A stretch of 64,000 nt of DNA from Flavobacterium silvaticum (GTDB taxonomy: Bacteria > Bacteroidota > Bacteroidia > Flavobacteriales > Flavobacteriaceae): positions 1 to 64,000 of the forward strand of contig NZ_JAAMPU010000095.1 in assembly GCF_012911565.1 (NCBI RefSeq). The letters run 5' to 3'. The notes beneath the pieces are model-generated. The model did not search any database, had not been told where the DNA came from, and saw only the letters and a list, made by a program, of their open reading frames with translations. Positions 45,717 through 54,562 of this stretch are shown in pieces. Each line of letters opens with the position of its first letter. The first letter of the stretch is position 1. A program made the translations under genes and the position numbers.

Positions 45717-47704
45717 CTTTCCAGGAACAAATTTCCGTTGGCATTCCTGCCGAATTACCTGCTTCAAAACCATATGATACCAGCGTGAACCACGCCCCGA
45801 AACGCAAACAGATTTTATCTCCGGACGAAAAAAAGCTTGCCATAAAAAACGCACTTCGCTATTTTGAGCCGCGCCACCACAAGGAACTTGCCGCTGAATT
45901 TTCAAACGAACTCGAAACTTACGGACGCATTTATATGTACCGATTCCGTCCGGATTATGAAATGAAGGCACGGCCTTTTTCAGAATACCCCGGAAAAAGC
46001 GACCAGGCAAAAGCCATCATGCTCATGATCCAGAACAATCTTGATTATGCCGTGGCCCAGCATCCGCACGAATTGATCACGTATGGCGGAAACGGAGCCG
46101 TGTTCCAGAACTGGGCGCAATATCTGCTCACCATGAAATATCTGTCAGAAATGACAAACGAACAGACGCTGGCCATGTATTCCGGGCATCCTATGGGGCT
46201 TTTTCCATCTCATGCAAATGCGCCACGAGTGGTCGTGACAAACGGCATGATGATACCGAATTATTCAGCTCCGGACGACTGGGAAAAATTCAACGCACTT
46301 GGCGTGACTCAATACGGACAAATGACAGCCGGAAGCTATATGTATATCGGGCCGCAAGGCATTGTACATGGAACAACGATCACGGTCATGAACGCCGGAC
46401 GCAAAATCTCCAAAAACGGCGAAGGCCTTGAAGGAAAAGTATTCGTGACATCTGGCCTTGGCGGAATGAGTGGCGCACAGCCAAAAGCCGGAAACATCGC
46501 AGGCTGCATCACCATTTGTACCGAAATCAATCCGAAAGCTGTGCACACCCGTCATTCACAAGGTTGGGTTGATGAAGTTCTGACAGACATTGATTCGTTG
46601 ATCGAACGTGTTCAAAAGGCAAAACAAACCAAAGAAACGGTTTCCCTCGCCTATCTCGGAAATGTCGTTGATGTTTGGGAGAAATTCGCAGATAAAGATA
46701 TTTTCATCGATTTGGGTTCCGACCAGACATCGCTTCACAATCCATGGGCCGGTGGCTATTATCCGGTTGGCTTGTCTCTTGAGGAATCGAATGCGATGAT
46801 GGCATCGGAACCAGAAAAGTTTAAAGAAAAAGTACAGGAATCATTGAGGCGACAGGTTTCCGCAATCAACAGGCACACCGCAAAAGGCACCTATTTCTTT
46901 GACTACGGAAATGCTTTTTTGCTCGAAAGTTCACGTGCCGGAGCCGATGTGATGGCAAAAAACAACATCGATTTCAGATACCCGAGTTATGTGCAGGATA
47001 TTTTAGGACCTATGTGTTTCGATTACGGATTCGGGCCATTCCGATGGGTTTGTGCTTCCTGTGACCCCGAAGACTTGGCTAAGACCGATGCAATTGCGCT
47101 TTCCGTCCTTGAGCAAATGGCAAAGTCTGCACCGGTTGAAATCCGTCAGCAAATGGAAGACAACATCAAATGGATCAGCAGCGCACGTGAGAACAAACTC
47201 GTAGTCGGTTCACAGGCTAGAATTCTATACGCCGATGCACAAGGCCGGATCAATATCGCAAAAGCATTCAACGATGCCATCGCCAAAGGTGAAATCCAGA
47301 ACGTAATCCTTGGACGCGACCATCACGATGTTTCCGGTACAGATTCACCTTACCGTGAAACATCGAATATTTACGATGGATCGCGCTTTACAGCAGATAT
47401 GGCCATACAGAATGTAATCGGCGACAGCTTTCGCGGAGCAACCTGGGTCAGCATACATAACGGCGGAGGCGTAGGTTGGGGCGAGGTTATAAACGGCGGA
47501 TTCGGTATGGTTCTTGATGGCTCCGAAGAATCAGGGAAGCGACTCAAATCGATGCTTTTCTGGGACGTCAACAACGGTATTTCACGCCGCAGTTGGGCCA
47601 GGAACGACGGAGCTGTCTTCGCCATCAAACAGGCGATGCAATCGGAACCCTTACTCCGCGTTACTATACCAAACGAAGTAGACGACGCCATCTTTACTAA
47701 TTAA
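45713..47704 (+). CDS. hutU: Urocanate hydratase
   Basis: A 663-residue urocanase, longer than the ~555-residue proteobacterial form but the usual Bacteroidota length. Core motifs are HELITYGGNGAVFQNWAQYL, TMKYLSEMTNEQTLAMYSGH, GLGGMSGAQPKAGNIAGC (NAD+ binding, with Cys), QTSLHNPWAGGYYPVG, GPMCFDYGFGPFRWVCAS and VSIHNGGGVGWGEVINGGFG. It converts urocanate to imidazolonepropionate in histidine breakdown. No hutH, hutI or hutG is seen in the window. Confidence 0.97.
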   Translation: MTFQEQISVGIPAELPASKPYDTSVNHAPKRKQILSPDEKKLAIKNALRYFEPRHHKELAAEFSNELETYGRIYMYRFRPDYEMKARPFSEYPGKSDQAKAIMLMIQNNLDYAVAQHPHELITYGGNGAVFQNWAQYLLTMKYLSEMTNEQTLAMYSGHPMGLFPSHANAPRVVVTNGMMIPNYSAPDDWEKFNALGVTQYGQMTAGSYMYIGPQGIVHGTTITVMNAGRKISKNGEGLEGKVFVTSGLGGMSGAQPKAGNIAGCITICTEINPKAVHTRHSQGWVDEVLTDIDSLIERVQKAKQTKETVSLAYLGNVVDVWEKFADKDIFIDLGSDQTSLHNPWAGGYYPVGLSLEESNAMMASEPEKFKEKVQESLRRQVSAINRHTAKGTYFFDYGNAFLLESSRAGADVMAKNNIDFRYPSYVQDILGPMCFDYGFGPFRWVCASCDPEDLAKTDAIALSVLEQMAKSAPVEIRQQMEDNIKWISSARENKLVVGSQARILYADAQGRINIAKAFNDAIAKGEIQNVILGRDHHDVSGTDSPYRETSNIYDGSRFTADMAIQNVIGDSFRGATWVSIHNGGGVGWGEVINGGFGMVLDGSEESGKRLKSMLFWDVNNGISRRSWARNDGAVFAIKQAMQSEPLLRVTIPNEVDDAIFTN

Positions 47705-47732
47705 TTGTGGTTTTTTGGAACCGATTATCCAA

Positions 47733-47903
47733 ATGGACAAACTGAATAGCATTTCGCTAGTGATAATGGGAATAGGCTTTTTGCTTCTTGCCAAATTCAT
47801 GAGTGGCTTATTGCTACAGGCGTTGGCCGTTTCGATTTCCATTGGTTTCAGTGTGGTGGCGATTGTAAGAAGTTTTCGTGAAAAGAAAGAAAAAAACCTA
47901 TGA
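47733..47903 (+). CDS. Small two-helix membrane protein
   Basis: A 56-residue protein from ATG 47733 (a TTG six codons upstream is less likely). Two hydrophobic segments (ISLVIMGIGFLLLAKFM; LLLQALAVSISIGFSVVAIV) and a basic tail (RSFREKKEKNL) predict a two-span inner-membrane protein with the C-terminus inside. Family not recognised. It lies 28 bp after hutU and could be co-transcribed. Confidence 0.6.
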   Translation: MDKLNSISLVIMGIGFLLLAKFMSGLLLQALAVSISIGFSVVAIVRSFREKKEKNL

Positions 47904-47946
47904 TTTTTAAGATCATTAAAAATTAAAAATCGCTAATTAAATCGCT

Positions 47947-48492
47947 ATGAAAACCATTAAAGTATTACCCGTTCTGCTTGCCTTTGTGGTGAGTTCCTGC
48001 TGCGCTGTGCGAGTGGCATCAGACTATGACAAAAGTGTCGATTTTTCTGCCTACAAAACGTACGGCTTCTATAAGACCGGAATCGACAAGGCCGAAATAT
48101 CAGACCTCGACAAAAAAAGAATCCTTCGTTCCATCGAAACTTCCCTGGCTGCAAAAGGCTATACCAAAAGTGAAACACCTGATTTACTCGTAAATATTTT
48201 CACCAAAGCCCGAACACAAGTAGACGTAAATCAATTTAACGCCGGCTGGGGCTACGGTTGGGGTTGGGGTTGGAATCCGTACATGTGGGGCGGCGGATAT
48301 AACACCAGTGTCAACACATACACAGAAGGAACATTATTCATTGACCTCATCGACGCCAAAAAGAAAGAATTGTTGTGGCAAGGCGAAGGCATAGGAACAT
48401 TGACCAAAGATGTCGACAAGAAAGATGAAAGGGCAAACGAATTCGTAAGCGCCATCCTGCAGAACTTTCCTCCCGGAGCTCCAAAAAAATAA
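47947..48492 (+). CDS. DUF4136 lipoprotein
   Basis: A 181-residue lipoprotein (VVSSCC). It matches DUF4136: VASDYDKSVDFSAYKTYGFY near the N-terminus, IETSLAAKGYTKSETPDLLV and a C-terminal strand region (GTLFIDLIDAKKKELLWQGE) with a Gly/Trp-rich loop (GWGYGWGWGWNPYMWGGG) between. Envelope protein of unknown role. Followed by a strong terminator. Confidence 0.9.
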   Translation: MKTIKVLPVLLAFVVSSCCAVRVASDYDKSVDFSAYKTYGFYKTGIDKAEISDLDKKRILRSIETSLAAKGYTKSETPDLLVNIFTKARTQVDVNQFNAGWGYGWGWGWNPYMWGGGYNTSVNTYTEGTLFIDLIDAKKKELLWQGEGIGTLTKDVDKKDERANEFVSAILQNFPPGAPKK

Positions 48493-48501
48493 TACAATCT
48501 A

Positions 48502-48529
48502 AAGCCGCGACCAGATTCGCGGTTTTTTT
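48502..48529 (+). terminator. Terminator of the DUF4136 gene
   Basis: CCGCGA-CCAGAT-TCGCGG stem followed by seven T, 12 bp after the stop. Confidence 0.85.
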
Positions 48530-48648
48530 ATTTACAATCGGAACACAAATTCTAACGCCATATTATCAAATCGTTAAACCCGTGTAAATCATTTTCTATA
48601 CCGTGATAAAAAGCGAATTTTTGCAATTGTAACGTAACAAATCTAACT

Positions 48649-49401
48649 ATGAGAAAAATTTACTCTTTTGCATTCCTCGTTCTTGGCTCGATTGCCCTGG
48701 CACAAAACAGCACTAACGGCGTTCTCCCTCAAGGAACCGGCGTTGTGGTCAATGAATTCATGGCGAGCAATAACGCATCGGTGACAGATGATGCCGGTGA
48801 ATTCGAAGATTGGGTTGAGCTATATAACAACAATGATTTTGAAGTCGACTTAAGCAATTTCTACCTTTCAGATGATGCCGCCGATCCTACAAAATGGCAA
48901 TTTCCACAAGGAACTTTGATTCCCGCAGGCGGTTACCTGATTGTTTGGGCAGATGACGATGCAGACCAAGGGCCGCTTCATGCCACCTGGAAACTTTCTG
49001 TTGACGGGGAATTCGTGGTATTGACAGATCCAAATATGATCACGATCGACAGCGTCGAATTTGGGCCGCAAACAGCAAATATGAGCGCCGCACGCATTCC
49101 GAACGGAACAGGTGAATTCGTGATCCAGGAAGAAACTTTCGGAGTGAACAATGAATCACTGGGACTTACCGGTGTAACTGTTGCGAATCTTGCCGTTTAT
49201 CCGAACCCGGCAAACACCGAAATAAAAATCAGTGGAAATTTCAACGCTTCCGTAAACGTGAACGTGTATTCTGAATCTGGACAAAAACTGTATAACTGCG
49301 TTATTTCAGCTGATAGCCAAATCCCGACTCAAAATCTTTCTAACGGTCTGTATTTCGTACAAGTTGGAAATACAACAAGCAAAATACTTGTAAAACACTG
49401 A
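48649..49401 (+). CDS. Lamin-tail-domain protein with T9SS signal
   Basis: A 250-residue secreted protein. Signal MRKIYSFAFLVLGSIALAQ. Residues about 35-155 form a lamin tail domain (VVVNEFMASNNASVTDDAGE, FEDWVELYNNNDFEVDLSNF, GYLIVWADDDADQGPLHATW, VEFGPQTANMSAARIPNGTG). A type A T9SS sorting domain ends it (NLAVYPNPANTEIKISG, YSESGQKLYN, LSNGLYFVQVGNTTSKILVK). It is expected to be exported and surface-attached. Lamin tail domains in such proteins are often paired with nucleases, but none is present here. Confidence 0.92.
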   Translation: MRKIYSFAFLVLGSIALAQNSTNGVLPQGTGVVVNEFMASNNASVTDDAGEFEDWVELYNNNDFEVDLSNFYLSDDAADPTKWQFPQGTLIPAGGYLIVWADDDADQGPLHATWKLSVDGEFVVLTDPNMITIDSVEFGPQTANMSAARIPNGTGEFVIQEETFGVNNESLGLTGVTVANLAVYPNPANTEIKISGNFNASVNVNVYSESGQKLYNCVISADSQIPTQNLSNGLYFVQVGNTTSKILVKH

Positions 49402-49433
49402 TTTACCATTCTGAAATCTGTCAACCAAATTAT

Positions 49434-49467
49434 AACCGCTGTCATAAATAGACAGCGGTTTTTTTAT
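49434..49467 (+). terminator. Terminator of the lamin-tail gene
   Basis: AACCGCTGTC-ATAAATA-GACAGCGGTT stem followed by TTTTT. Confidence 0.9.
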
Positions 49468-49474
49468 GATTTAA

Positions 49475-49508
49475 TTGCTTATGTCTTACTGTCATTTTAC
49501 TAATTTTA
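49475..49508 (+). promoter_or_regulatory. Possible promoter of the phenylalanine hydroxylase gene
   Basis: TTG at 49475-49477, a 23-bp spacer and TAATTTTA at 49501-49508 (7 of 8 to TAnnTTTG). The ATG is 22 bases downstream. Confidence 0.45.
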
Positions 49509-49530
49509 CCCGACTACAAAAAATGTCTGC

Positions 49531-51291
49531 ATGAGCGCTACATTCGAAAGCAACCCATTAATTGACCGGCTTCCGGTTCATTTGAAACAATTCATCAAAC
49601 CACAGGATTATGAGGATTACACTCCAATAAACCAGGCCGTTTGGCGATATGTGATGCGTAAGAATGTAGCTTATCTATCCAAGGTCGCCCATCACTCCTA
49701 TCTTGATGGATTAAAAAAAACCGGCCTCGAAATAGACCAGATTCCCAATATGTATGGCATGAACCGAATTCTTAAAGAAATCGGTTGGGCTGCCGTTGCC
49801 GTAGACGGTTTCATTCCGCCGAATGCATTCATGGAATTCCAGGCCTACAATGTTCTCGTTATCGCTTCAGACATCCGTCAACTCGAACATATTGAATACA
49901 CGCCTGCTCCGGACATAATCCATGAAGGCGCCGGACATGCACCTATCATCGCGAATCCGGAATACGCCGAATATTTGCGCCGTTTTGGTGAAATTGGCTG
50001 CAAAGCGATATCTTCCCACAAAGACTATGAATTGTATGAAGCTATCCGTTTGCTTTCGATTTTAAAGGAAGCCGAAGGAACATCGGCAGAAGATATCCAA
50101 AAGGCAGAACAGGCTGTCGAAGATTTACAAAACAATATGGGTGAAGCATCTGAGATGGCACAAATCCGCAACCTGCATTGGTGGACTGTAGAATATGGCC
50201 TGATCGGAACCCCTGAAAACCCAAAAATCTACGGTGCCGGCTTGTTATCCTCGATTGGTGAAAGCGCCTGGTGCATGACCGATGCTGTCAGAAAACTACC
50301 GTATTCCATCGATGCAGCCGAGCAAAGTTTCGACATCACAAAGCCCCAGCCTCAACTGTTCGTCACGCCCGATTTTGCTTTCCTGAGCCAGGTTCTCGAA
50401 GATTTTGCAAACACCATGGCATTACGTACCGGCGGGCTTCGTGGAATCAAAAAACTCATCGATTCAAAAGCACTTGGAACCATAGAATTAAGTACCGGAA
50501 TCCAGATATCAGGAGTTTTCACAAATGTAATCGAACACGAATCCAAACCTGTTTACATCCAGACGACCGGAAAAACAGCCTTGTCCTATCGCGAAAAAGA
50601 ACTCGTGGGCCATGGAACGAATACACACGCAGAAGGCTTTGGAAGCCCGATTGGCAAACTCAAGGGAATTAACCTTGCCATCGAAGACATGAGTCCGCGT
50701 GATTTGCGTGCTTACGACATCTACGAAGAAGAAAAAATCACGCTTGAATTCGAAGGCGGAATCACGGTTTCCGGCGAAATCATTACAGGTTCAAGGAATC
50801 TTCAGGGCGAAATCATCATCATCAGCTTTAAAAACTGTACGGTGAAACACGGAGACGAAATCCTGTTCCAGCCGGAATGGGGGACGTATGATATGGCCGT
50901 CGGGAAAAAAGTAGTCTCGGCATTTTCAGGCCCTGCAGATGTAAAAAGCTTTGATCTGATCACGCACGTTCCTTCTTCTAAAACCATAAAAGCAGCTGAA
51001 TCTGAAAGCCGTTCGGCACTTGAAAAACTCTATCGTGAAGTCCGTGATATTCGTGAAAGCGGAAACGGAATTGAAAAACTGGCTTCGGTTTTTGAAGAAT
51101 TGGTTTCCAGATTCCCGACAGATTGGTTGCTATCTGTTGAAATCGCTGAATTACTCAAAGATGCGAACCAACCAGTACTTTCAGAAAAGGCATTATCCTA
51201 TCTGGAAGAATTGAAAACCAAGCGACCTCAAATCGCACACCTCATCAAAGGCGGCCTCGAGCTTATTTTTGAGGAGGAAAAAGCGAATTAA
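49531..51291 (+). CDS. Phenylalanine 4-monooxygenase, long Bacteroidota form
   Basis: A 586-residue protein. The N-terminal ~300 residues are the aromatic amino acid hydroxylase core: iron ligands His131 and His136 (IIHEGAGHAPII) and Glu221 (WWTVEYGL), plus GMNRILKEIGWAAVAVDGFI and YGAGLLSSIGES. It hydroxylates phenylalanine to tyrosine with tetrahydropterin and Fe2+. The remaining ~280 residues (from about 310) carry no domain I know: beta-rich (ISGVFTNVIEHESKPVYIQT, LEFEGGITVSGEIITG), then a helical tail. The usual bacterial enzyme is under 300 residues. The gene end overlaps the convergent DUF4230 gene by 4 bp. Confidence 0.93.
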   Translation: MSATFESNPLIDRLPVHLKQFIKPQDYEDYTPINQAVWRYVMRKNVAYLSKVAHHSYLDGLKKTGLEIDQIPNMYGMNRILKEIGWAAVAVDGFIPPNAFMEFQAYNVLVIASDIRQLEHIEYTPAPDIIHEGAGHAPIIANPEYAEYLRRFGEIGCKAISSHKDYELYEAIRLLSILKEAEGTSAEDIQKAEQAVEDLQNNMGEASEMAQIRNLHWWTVEYGLIGTPENPKIYGAGLLSSIGESAWCMTDAVRKLPYSIDAAEQSFDITKPQPQLFVTPDFAFLSQVLEDFANTMALRTGGLRGIKKLIDSKALGTIELSTGIQISGVFTNVIEHESKPVYIQTTGKTALSYREKELVGHGTNTHAEGFGSPIGKLKGINLAIEDMSPRDLRAYDIYEEEKITLEFEGGITVSGEIITGSRNLQGEIIIISFKNCTVKHGDEILFQPEWGTYDMAVGKKVVSAFSGPADVKSFDLITHVPSSKTIKAAESESRSALEKLYREVRDIRESGNGIEKLASVFEELVSRFPTDWLLSVEIAELLKDANQPVLSEKALSYLEELKTKRPQIAHLIKGGLELIFEEEKAN

Positions 51292-51905
51292 TTTTTGAGT
51301 TGCTGGCCTAATTGCTTTTCATCGGCGACAGGTTTTCCTTTGTATTCAAGTGTCCAGCCCATCGAACTGGTCAAAATAAGCATTTTTGAAAGCTCGCTGA
51401 CCAATCGGTTCTGAGCGTTCGATTGCAGGCTTGAGGCTCTGACTTTTTTCATCAGATCATCGCGAACCTTTTTGTTGATCTTGTTGTAATCATCACCTGT
51501 AAACAGGCTCAGTGTCGTTTGTTCTACATCATAAAAAGTCAGTTGCGGATCAATCTTGATTTCTTCTTTTGGAATCGTGAGAATTTCAATGGTCTTATTT
51601 TTCTTGTCTATATCATATGTAACCTGATGCAGGTCATACGAAACCGACACATCTGCATTGACAATGACCAATGCTTTTTTCTCGAAAGACAACATATCCA
51701 TCAGGTATTTATCGCGGTCTTTGTAGGTGATGACTTCGGCGAAATGGCCTTCGGTGACCACAAGTTTGCCTACATTTTCAATTTGTTTCTGGATCAGTTG
51801 GGTGTTGTATTCGAGTGTCGATGAATCGTCTTTGCGTTCTATAAAATAGCGTATCGCAAAAAACACAAGCAACGTCAAAACGGCAACCAACAGATATTTG
51901 CGCAT
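51288..51905 (-). CDS. DUF4230 membrane-anchored protein
   Basis: A 205-residue protein with one N-terminal membrane helix (YLLVAVLTLLVFFAIRYFIE) and an outer domain matching DUF4230 (VGKLVVTEGHFAEVITYKDR; KKALVIVNADVSVSYDLHQV; TIEILTIPKEEIKIDPQLTF; FYDVEQTTLSLFTGDDYNKI). Function unknown. Its stop overlaps the end of the phenylalanine hydroxylase gene. It lies 34 bp downstream of the response regulator stop. Confidence 0.9.
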   Translation of the reverse strand: MRKYLLVAVLTLLVFFAIRYFIERKDDSSTLEYNTQLIQKQIENVGKLVVTEGHFAEVITYKDRDKYLMDMLSFEKKALVIVNADVSVSYDLHQVTYDIDKKNKTIEILTIPKEEIKIDPQLTFYDVEQTTLSLFTGDDYNKINKKVRDDLMKKVRASSLQSNAQNRLVSELSKMLILTSSMGWTLEYKGKPVADEKQLGQQLKN

Positions 51906-51939
51906 CAGGCTATCTTTTTCTTAAAGATAGGCAATTCGA

Positions 51940-52587
51940 TCAAATCAGATTATTGCTTTTGGCCTTTTGTATCGCCTCGAGTTTGTTGTGCACCTGGAGT
52001 TTGGTGTAGATGTTCTCGATGTGTTTGCGCACCGTGCTCGGCGACAGGAACAAATTCTCCGCAATATTGTTGTAATTCAATCCTTTGCTTAATTGTTCGA
52101 GCACTTCGATTTCACGTGTGGATAATTTGACGTCGTCTGATGTCCGCGCATCGAAATCTACCGGATTGCGCAACAGCTTCAACGTCTTCAGGGCAATCGA
52201 CGGATTCATCGCCGCGCCTCCATTCAAAGTTTCGACTATTCCCTGATGCAGATCACGCGCGTTGACTTCTTTGAGCAGGTAACCGTCGGCACCGGCTTTT
52301 ATCGAATTGAAGATGTTTTCGTCGTTATCGAAAACCGTCAGCATGATGATGCGGATGTGCGGGAAACGCGCTTTGATGACCGATGTAGCTTCGATTCCGT
52401 TCATCTGCGGCATTTCGATATCCATCAGGATCAAATCGATGTTATGGCTTTGTTCAAGTTTATCGATGCATTCCTTTCCGTTGGCAGCCGTAAACCGAAC
52501 CGACAAATCTTCAAAAAAAGACAGCTTCTCCTGAATCGCGCGCGTCAGGAAATGATTGTCGTCTACAATGCCGATTTTGATGTTCAT
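51940..52587 (-). CDS. Response regulator, NarL/LuxR (FixJ) type
   Basis: A 215-residue regulator. The receiver domain (1-120) has the acidic pocket Asp9/Asp10 (IVDDNHF), the phospho-acceptor Asp56 (LILMDIEMPQMNG), Thr of MLTVFD and Lys of YLLKEVN. The LuxR-type HTH (about 145-210) reads LSTREIEVLEQLSKGLNYNN and LFLSPSTVRKHIENIYTKLQ. It fits the HisKA_3 kinases encoded upstream. I predict that its promoter is the operator-linked one at 52727-52777, giving positive autoregulation, and that it binds the palindrome AATACGGCAWWTGCCGTATT. Confidence 0.97.
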   Translation of the reverse strand: MNIKIGIVDDNHFLTRAIQEKLSFFEDLSVRFTAANGKECIDKLEQSHNIDLILMDIEMPQMNGIEATSVIKARFPHIRIIMLTVFDNDENIFNSIKAGADGYLLKEVNARDLHQGIVETLNGGAAMNPSIALKTLKLLRNPVDFDARTSDDVKLSTREIEVLEQLSKGLNYNNIAENLFLSPSTVRKHIENIYTKLQVHNKLEAIQKAKSNNLI

Positions 52588-52610
52588 CCAGAACTAACTT
52601 ACAATTTTTA

Positions 52611-52715
52611 TCAATAAAAAATCAGGAATATAAAATTCAGGATCAGTATGGATACAATGATGGTCACGACGCACCAGAACTTTACGTTTTCTATTTTCTT
52701 CGCCACCATTTTCAT
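52611..52715 (-). CDS. Possible 34-residue membrane peptide upstream of the response regulator
   Basis: ATG 52715 opens MKMVAKKIENVKFWCVVTII, a Lys-rich start running into one strongly hydrophobic helix (FWCVVTIIVSILILNFIFLI) and stopping after FY. A second ATG is at 52709. It starts 11 bases after the -7 box of the operator-linked promoter and ends 23 bp before the response regulator. No family is known, and coding is inferred from position and the membrane-helix pattern only. Otherwise this would be a ~135-nt leader of the regulator mRNA. Confidence 0.45.
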   Translation of the reverse strand: MKMVAKKIENVKFWCVVTIIVSILILNFIFLIFY

Positions 52716-52726
52716 TGTGATTTCCA

Positions 52727-52777
52727 CAAAGATGAGATTCCGGCCTGATTCGTAAAATACGGCATTTGGCGTATTTT
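52727..52777 (-). promoter_or_regulatory. Operator-promoter A (response regulator promoter)
   Basis: An imperfect 20-bp palindrome AATACGGCATTTGGCGTATT at 52756-52775 (one mismatched pair; the arms extend to 52754-52777) directly after the kinase stop codon. Then exactly 21 bp, then the -7 box CATCTTTG (minus, 52727-52734). No TTG at the normal -33 distance. The palindrome centre is about 42-43 bp before the expected start site. Confidence 0.75.
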
Positions 52778-54562
52778 TTACGTCTTGCGGATTAACGATT
52801 GATCCAAATCGATATGGATTCTGGTTCCTTTACCAACTGATGTTTCAATACGCAGTTTGCCGCCAATGTCGGCCATGCGCTTCTTCATATTGTGCAATCC
52901 ATTTCCAAGTGCAACTTTTTCAGGATTGAAACCGGAACCATTATCTGAAATGTCAATTCCGATAGTTTCCGATTGACGAATCTCAACCCTGATCTTAGTC
53001 GCTCCGGAATATTTAATCGCATTGTTTATGGCTTCCTGGATGCATCTGTACACATTCATTCCAACAGCCGAATTCATGCTAAGGTTTTCCATTTCGTGAG
53101 GAAGCACACACTCAAAATCAATCTGGCTTTGCGCTTCACGTGCTTTTTCGACAAAATTGCTGATTCTGGAAACAAGGTCTTCAAATTTTATTTCGCCCGA
53201 ATTCATCGCCCAGATCGTATCTCGCAATTCTACAATGGTATCACGCGTAAATTCACTGATTCCTGACAATTTCGTATCTAATTTCGAACCCGCAATATCA
53301 AAGGCGTATTTGAGGTTTTCGACAGATGAGATGATGAACGTAAGCTGCGACCCGATGTTGTCATGCAAGTCGCGTGAAATGGACAACCGCTGCTGTTGCA
53401 GTTTATTCTGTGTTTCGATATTTGCTATTGCTGATCTCAATTCATGTTCCTGCAAGATTTGCCGGTTCTTGAGTTTTTGTTGCCGATACAATAAATAACC
53501 GATGATGCCAAGAGATGAAACTCCCGAACAAATAAATAGAAACAGTATGGTTTTCCTTCGCGACTCTGCCTGTTCCTGTAACAGTTTATTATGGCTTTCA
53601 ACAAGTTGCTTTTCTTTTTGGCCGGTTTCAAATTGCACTTCAAGCTCTGCGATACGCGCATTCGTATCAAAGTTGACGGTGCTGTCTTTTACCTTTTCAA
53701 ACTGGCGGTAATTCTCAAGTGCCTGCTTGTATTCGCCCAATCCTTGATGCATCAGCGCGATGCTCTCGTAATTGTATTGGATCAGGTGGGCGTATTTGTT
53801 TTTCTTTGAGATTTCAAGCGACTTGCGATAATTGTCAAGTGCCGGCCTGAATTCTTTTTTGGCCGAATAGAAATCCCCGTAATAGCAATAATTTTCTGCA
53901 ATACCTACGGAATCCTTTTTGGAAAGCCGCATCTGCAACGCTTCGGAAAACAACGCATAAGCCTGGTCATAGTTGCCTTCCATCGTATAAATTATGGCAA
54001 TATTGTTCAGGCTGAACGGAATTCCGGTAACATCTTTTATATGTCGCTTGATGACCAATCCTTTTTTGTAGAAATACAGCGCGCTGTCCAATTGATTTTG
54101 CATTTCCTTGAGCACGCCGTAATTGTTGTAGATGCTCAAAAGTGAAGTGGTATCTGGTATCGATTCGGCCAGTGACTTTGCTTTGAGCATATAGTACTGT
54201 GCTTTGGGCATGTTCCGGCGTTTCATCTGATAACCCAGTTCACCATATTGGAAGGCGACTTTTTTACGGTTGCCAATGCGTTCGAAAACCTGTATGGCGC
54301 GAAAGGCATAATCTGTACTCAGATTGTATTTCCCTTTGTAATTATAGACGAGCGACAGGTTTGAGTAACTTTCTCCCTCGCCCAAACCGTACTTTATCTT
54401 TTTGGAATCGGAGGCATTTTTTAAATACACCACATCGAGTTTGGACGCCTGTGCCAATCGTGTTTCAAATGGAATGTTGTTAAGCGAATCTATGGTTTTC
54501 CGATTCTGGGCGATAAGAGGTACAGCCCAAAAAAGCATCGGGAAAAACCAAAGCCGTTTCAT
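52778..54562 (-). CDS. TPR sensor histidine kinase (HisKA_3), distal kinase
   Basis: A 594-residue kinase. Signal peptide MKRLWFFPMLFWAVPLIAQ, then tetratricopeptide repeats in the periplasm (about 60-290; YNNYGVLKEMQNQLDSALYF, SLNNIAIIYTMEGNYDQAYA). One membrane helix follows (ILFLFICSGVSSLGIIGYLL) and a coiled coil. HisKA_3 has the phospho-accepting His at about residue 400 (SISRDLHDNIGSQLTFIIS). The HATPase_c has the N box EAINNAIKYSGA and G boxes DNGSGF, GNGLHNMKKR. Its ATG overlaps the upstream kinase stop by 4 bp (ATGA). Partner: the adjacent NarL-type regulator. Confidence 0.95.
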   Translation of the reverse strand: MKRLWFFPMLFWAVPLIAQNRKTIDSLNNIPFETRLAQASKLDVVYLKNASDSKKIKYGLGEGESYSNLSLVYNYKGKYNLSTDYAFRAIQVFERIGNRKKVAFQYGELGYQMKRRNMPKAQYYMLKAKSLAESIPDTTSLLSIYNNYGVLKEMQNQLDSALYFYKKGLVIKRHIKDVTGIPFSLNNIAIIYTMEGNYDQAYALFSEALQMRLSKKDSVGIAENYCYYGDFYSAKKEFRPALDNYRKSLEISKKNKYAHLIQYNYESIALMHQGLGEYKQALENYRQFEKVKDSTVNFDTNARIAELEVQFETGQKEKQLVESHNKLLQEQAESRRKTILFLFICSGVSSLGIIGYLLYRQQKLKNRQILQEHELRSAIANIETQNKLQQQRLSISRDLHDNIGSQLTFIISSVENLKYAFDIAGSKLDTKLSGISEFTRDTIVELRDTIWAMNSGEIKFEDLVSRISNFVEKAREAQSQIDFECVLPHEMENLSMNSAVGMNVYRCIQEAINNAIKYSGATKIRVEIRQSETIGIDISDNGSGFNPEKVALGNGLHNMKKRMADIGGKLRIETSVGKGTRIHIDLDQSLIRKT

